From positions 1-6,371 of the forward strand of contig JBBSUX010000204.1 of NCBI GenBank assembly GCA_038234045.1: a stretch of 6,371 bases of DNA. Reading direction: 5' to 3'. The notes under the pieces are model-generated. The model did not search any database. It saw only the letters and a list, made by a program, of their open reading frames with translations, and was not told where the DNA came from. Origin of the DNA: JBBSUX01 sp038234045 (GTDB lineage Bacteria > Pseudomonadota > Gammaproteobacteria > Burkholderiales > Burkholderiaceae_C). Of this stretch, positions 6,168 through 6,371 are shown one piece after another (the first letter of the stretch is position 1; the number at the start of each line of letters is the position of its first letter). A program made the translations under genes and the position numbers.

Positions 6168-6371
6168 TCAGCTCTGGCGCTCAGCCTCCTGCAACTGCCG
6201 CCACATCACCTTGCCACTGCCGCTCTTGGGCAACGACTGGACGATTTCCACAATGCGTGGTGCCTTGTAAACCGCCATGTTGTCGCGGCACCAGGCAATG
6301 ATGGCTTCGGGCGATGTGTCCGAATGCGAGGCGCGCAACACCACCATCGCCTTCACACTTTCTCCCCGGTA
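6168..6371 (-). CDS. Acyl-CoA synthetase (AMP-binding enzyme), C-terminal part only
   Basis: The last 67 codons of a protein that continues beyond the right edge are visible. Reading in from base 6371 gives YRGESVKAMVVLR, then about 20 residues, then MAVYKAPRIVEIV, LPKSGSGKVMWRQL and a short tail to TGA at 6168-6170. This is the mobile C-terminal domain of the ANL adenylating superfamily (AMP-binding_C). The Lys of SGSGK (codon at 6210-6212) corresponds to the catalytic lysine used for adenylate formation, and YKAPR is the usual preceding motif. Such enzymes convert a fatty or other carboxylic acid to its CoA thioester with ATP. The chain-length class cannot be told without the N-terminal domain, although the PKSGSGKVMWR wording recalls long-chain fatty-acyl-CoA ligases of Burkholderiales. 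The gene is convergent with DUF1439, and the 65-bp gap holds no clear terminator. Confidence 0.88.
   Translation of the reverse strand, partial: YRGESVKAMVVLRASHSDTSPEAIIAWCRDNMAVYKAPRIVEIVQSLPKSGSGKVMWRQLQEAERQS

Noticed and set aside
6141..6171. Possible terminator hairpin CCGCA/TGCGG between the convergent genes
   Set aside because: The perfect stem is only 5 bp with a 6-nt loop, it has no T-run on either side, and it runs into the stop codon of the acyl-CoA synthetase.

Overview
The window (about 60% G+C, GTG/ATG starts, no mobile DNA) reads as an ordinary chromosomal segment of a high-GC Gram-negative proteobacterium. Burkholderiales, possibly an Alcaligenaceae/Bordetella-like genome, is my best guess. 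The guess rests on codon use and on the wording of the acyl-CoA synthetase tail and transporter proteins as I remember them; no search was run.

The core is a four-gene cluster on the minus strand. In transcription order it holds a periplasmic solute-binding protein (3998-5323), a double-length two-domain ABC permease (2098-3891), the ABC ATPase (1013-2101, overlapping the permease end) and a LysR-family regulator (103-987, 25 nt after the ATPase). Together these form a complete importer of the Fe3+/2-aminoethylphosphonate/phosphoglycerate type with its likely regulator as last gene. The substrate is not determined. The binding protein lacks the adjacent tyrosine pair of classical ferric-binding proteins and resembles the longer PgtC-like group, so an organic phosphate or other anion is at least as likely as iron.

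A 7+5 bp imperfect hairpin lies between the binding-protein and permease genes, and its base touches the permease Shine-Dalgarno sequence. The 206-bp divergent region 5324-5529 carries three inverted repeats that are candidate operators, two of them overlapping.

On the plus strand, 5530-6102 encodes an exported DUF1439 (YceB-like) protein without a lipobox. Converging on it from the right edge is the C-terminal end of an acyl-CoA synthetase (AMP-binding enzyme) on the minus strand. At the left edge, the first 45 bases may be the last codons of an Ala/Lys-rich plus-strand protein. I see no RNA genes, CRISPR, insertion sequence or clearly new defence or metabolic system. The points most worth checking are the regulator's position, the SD-abutting hairpin, the operator cluster and the unknown substrate.
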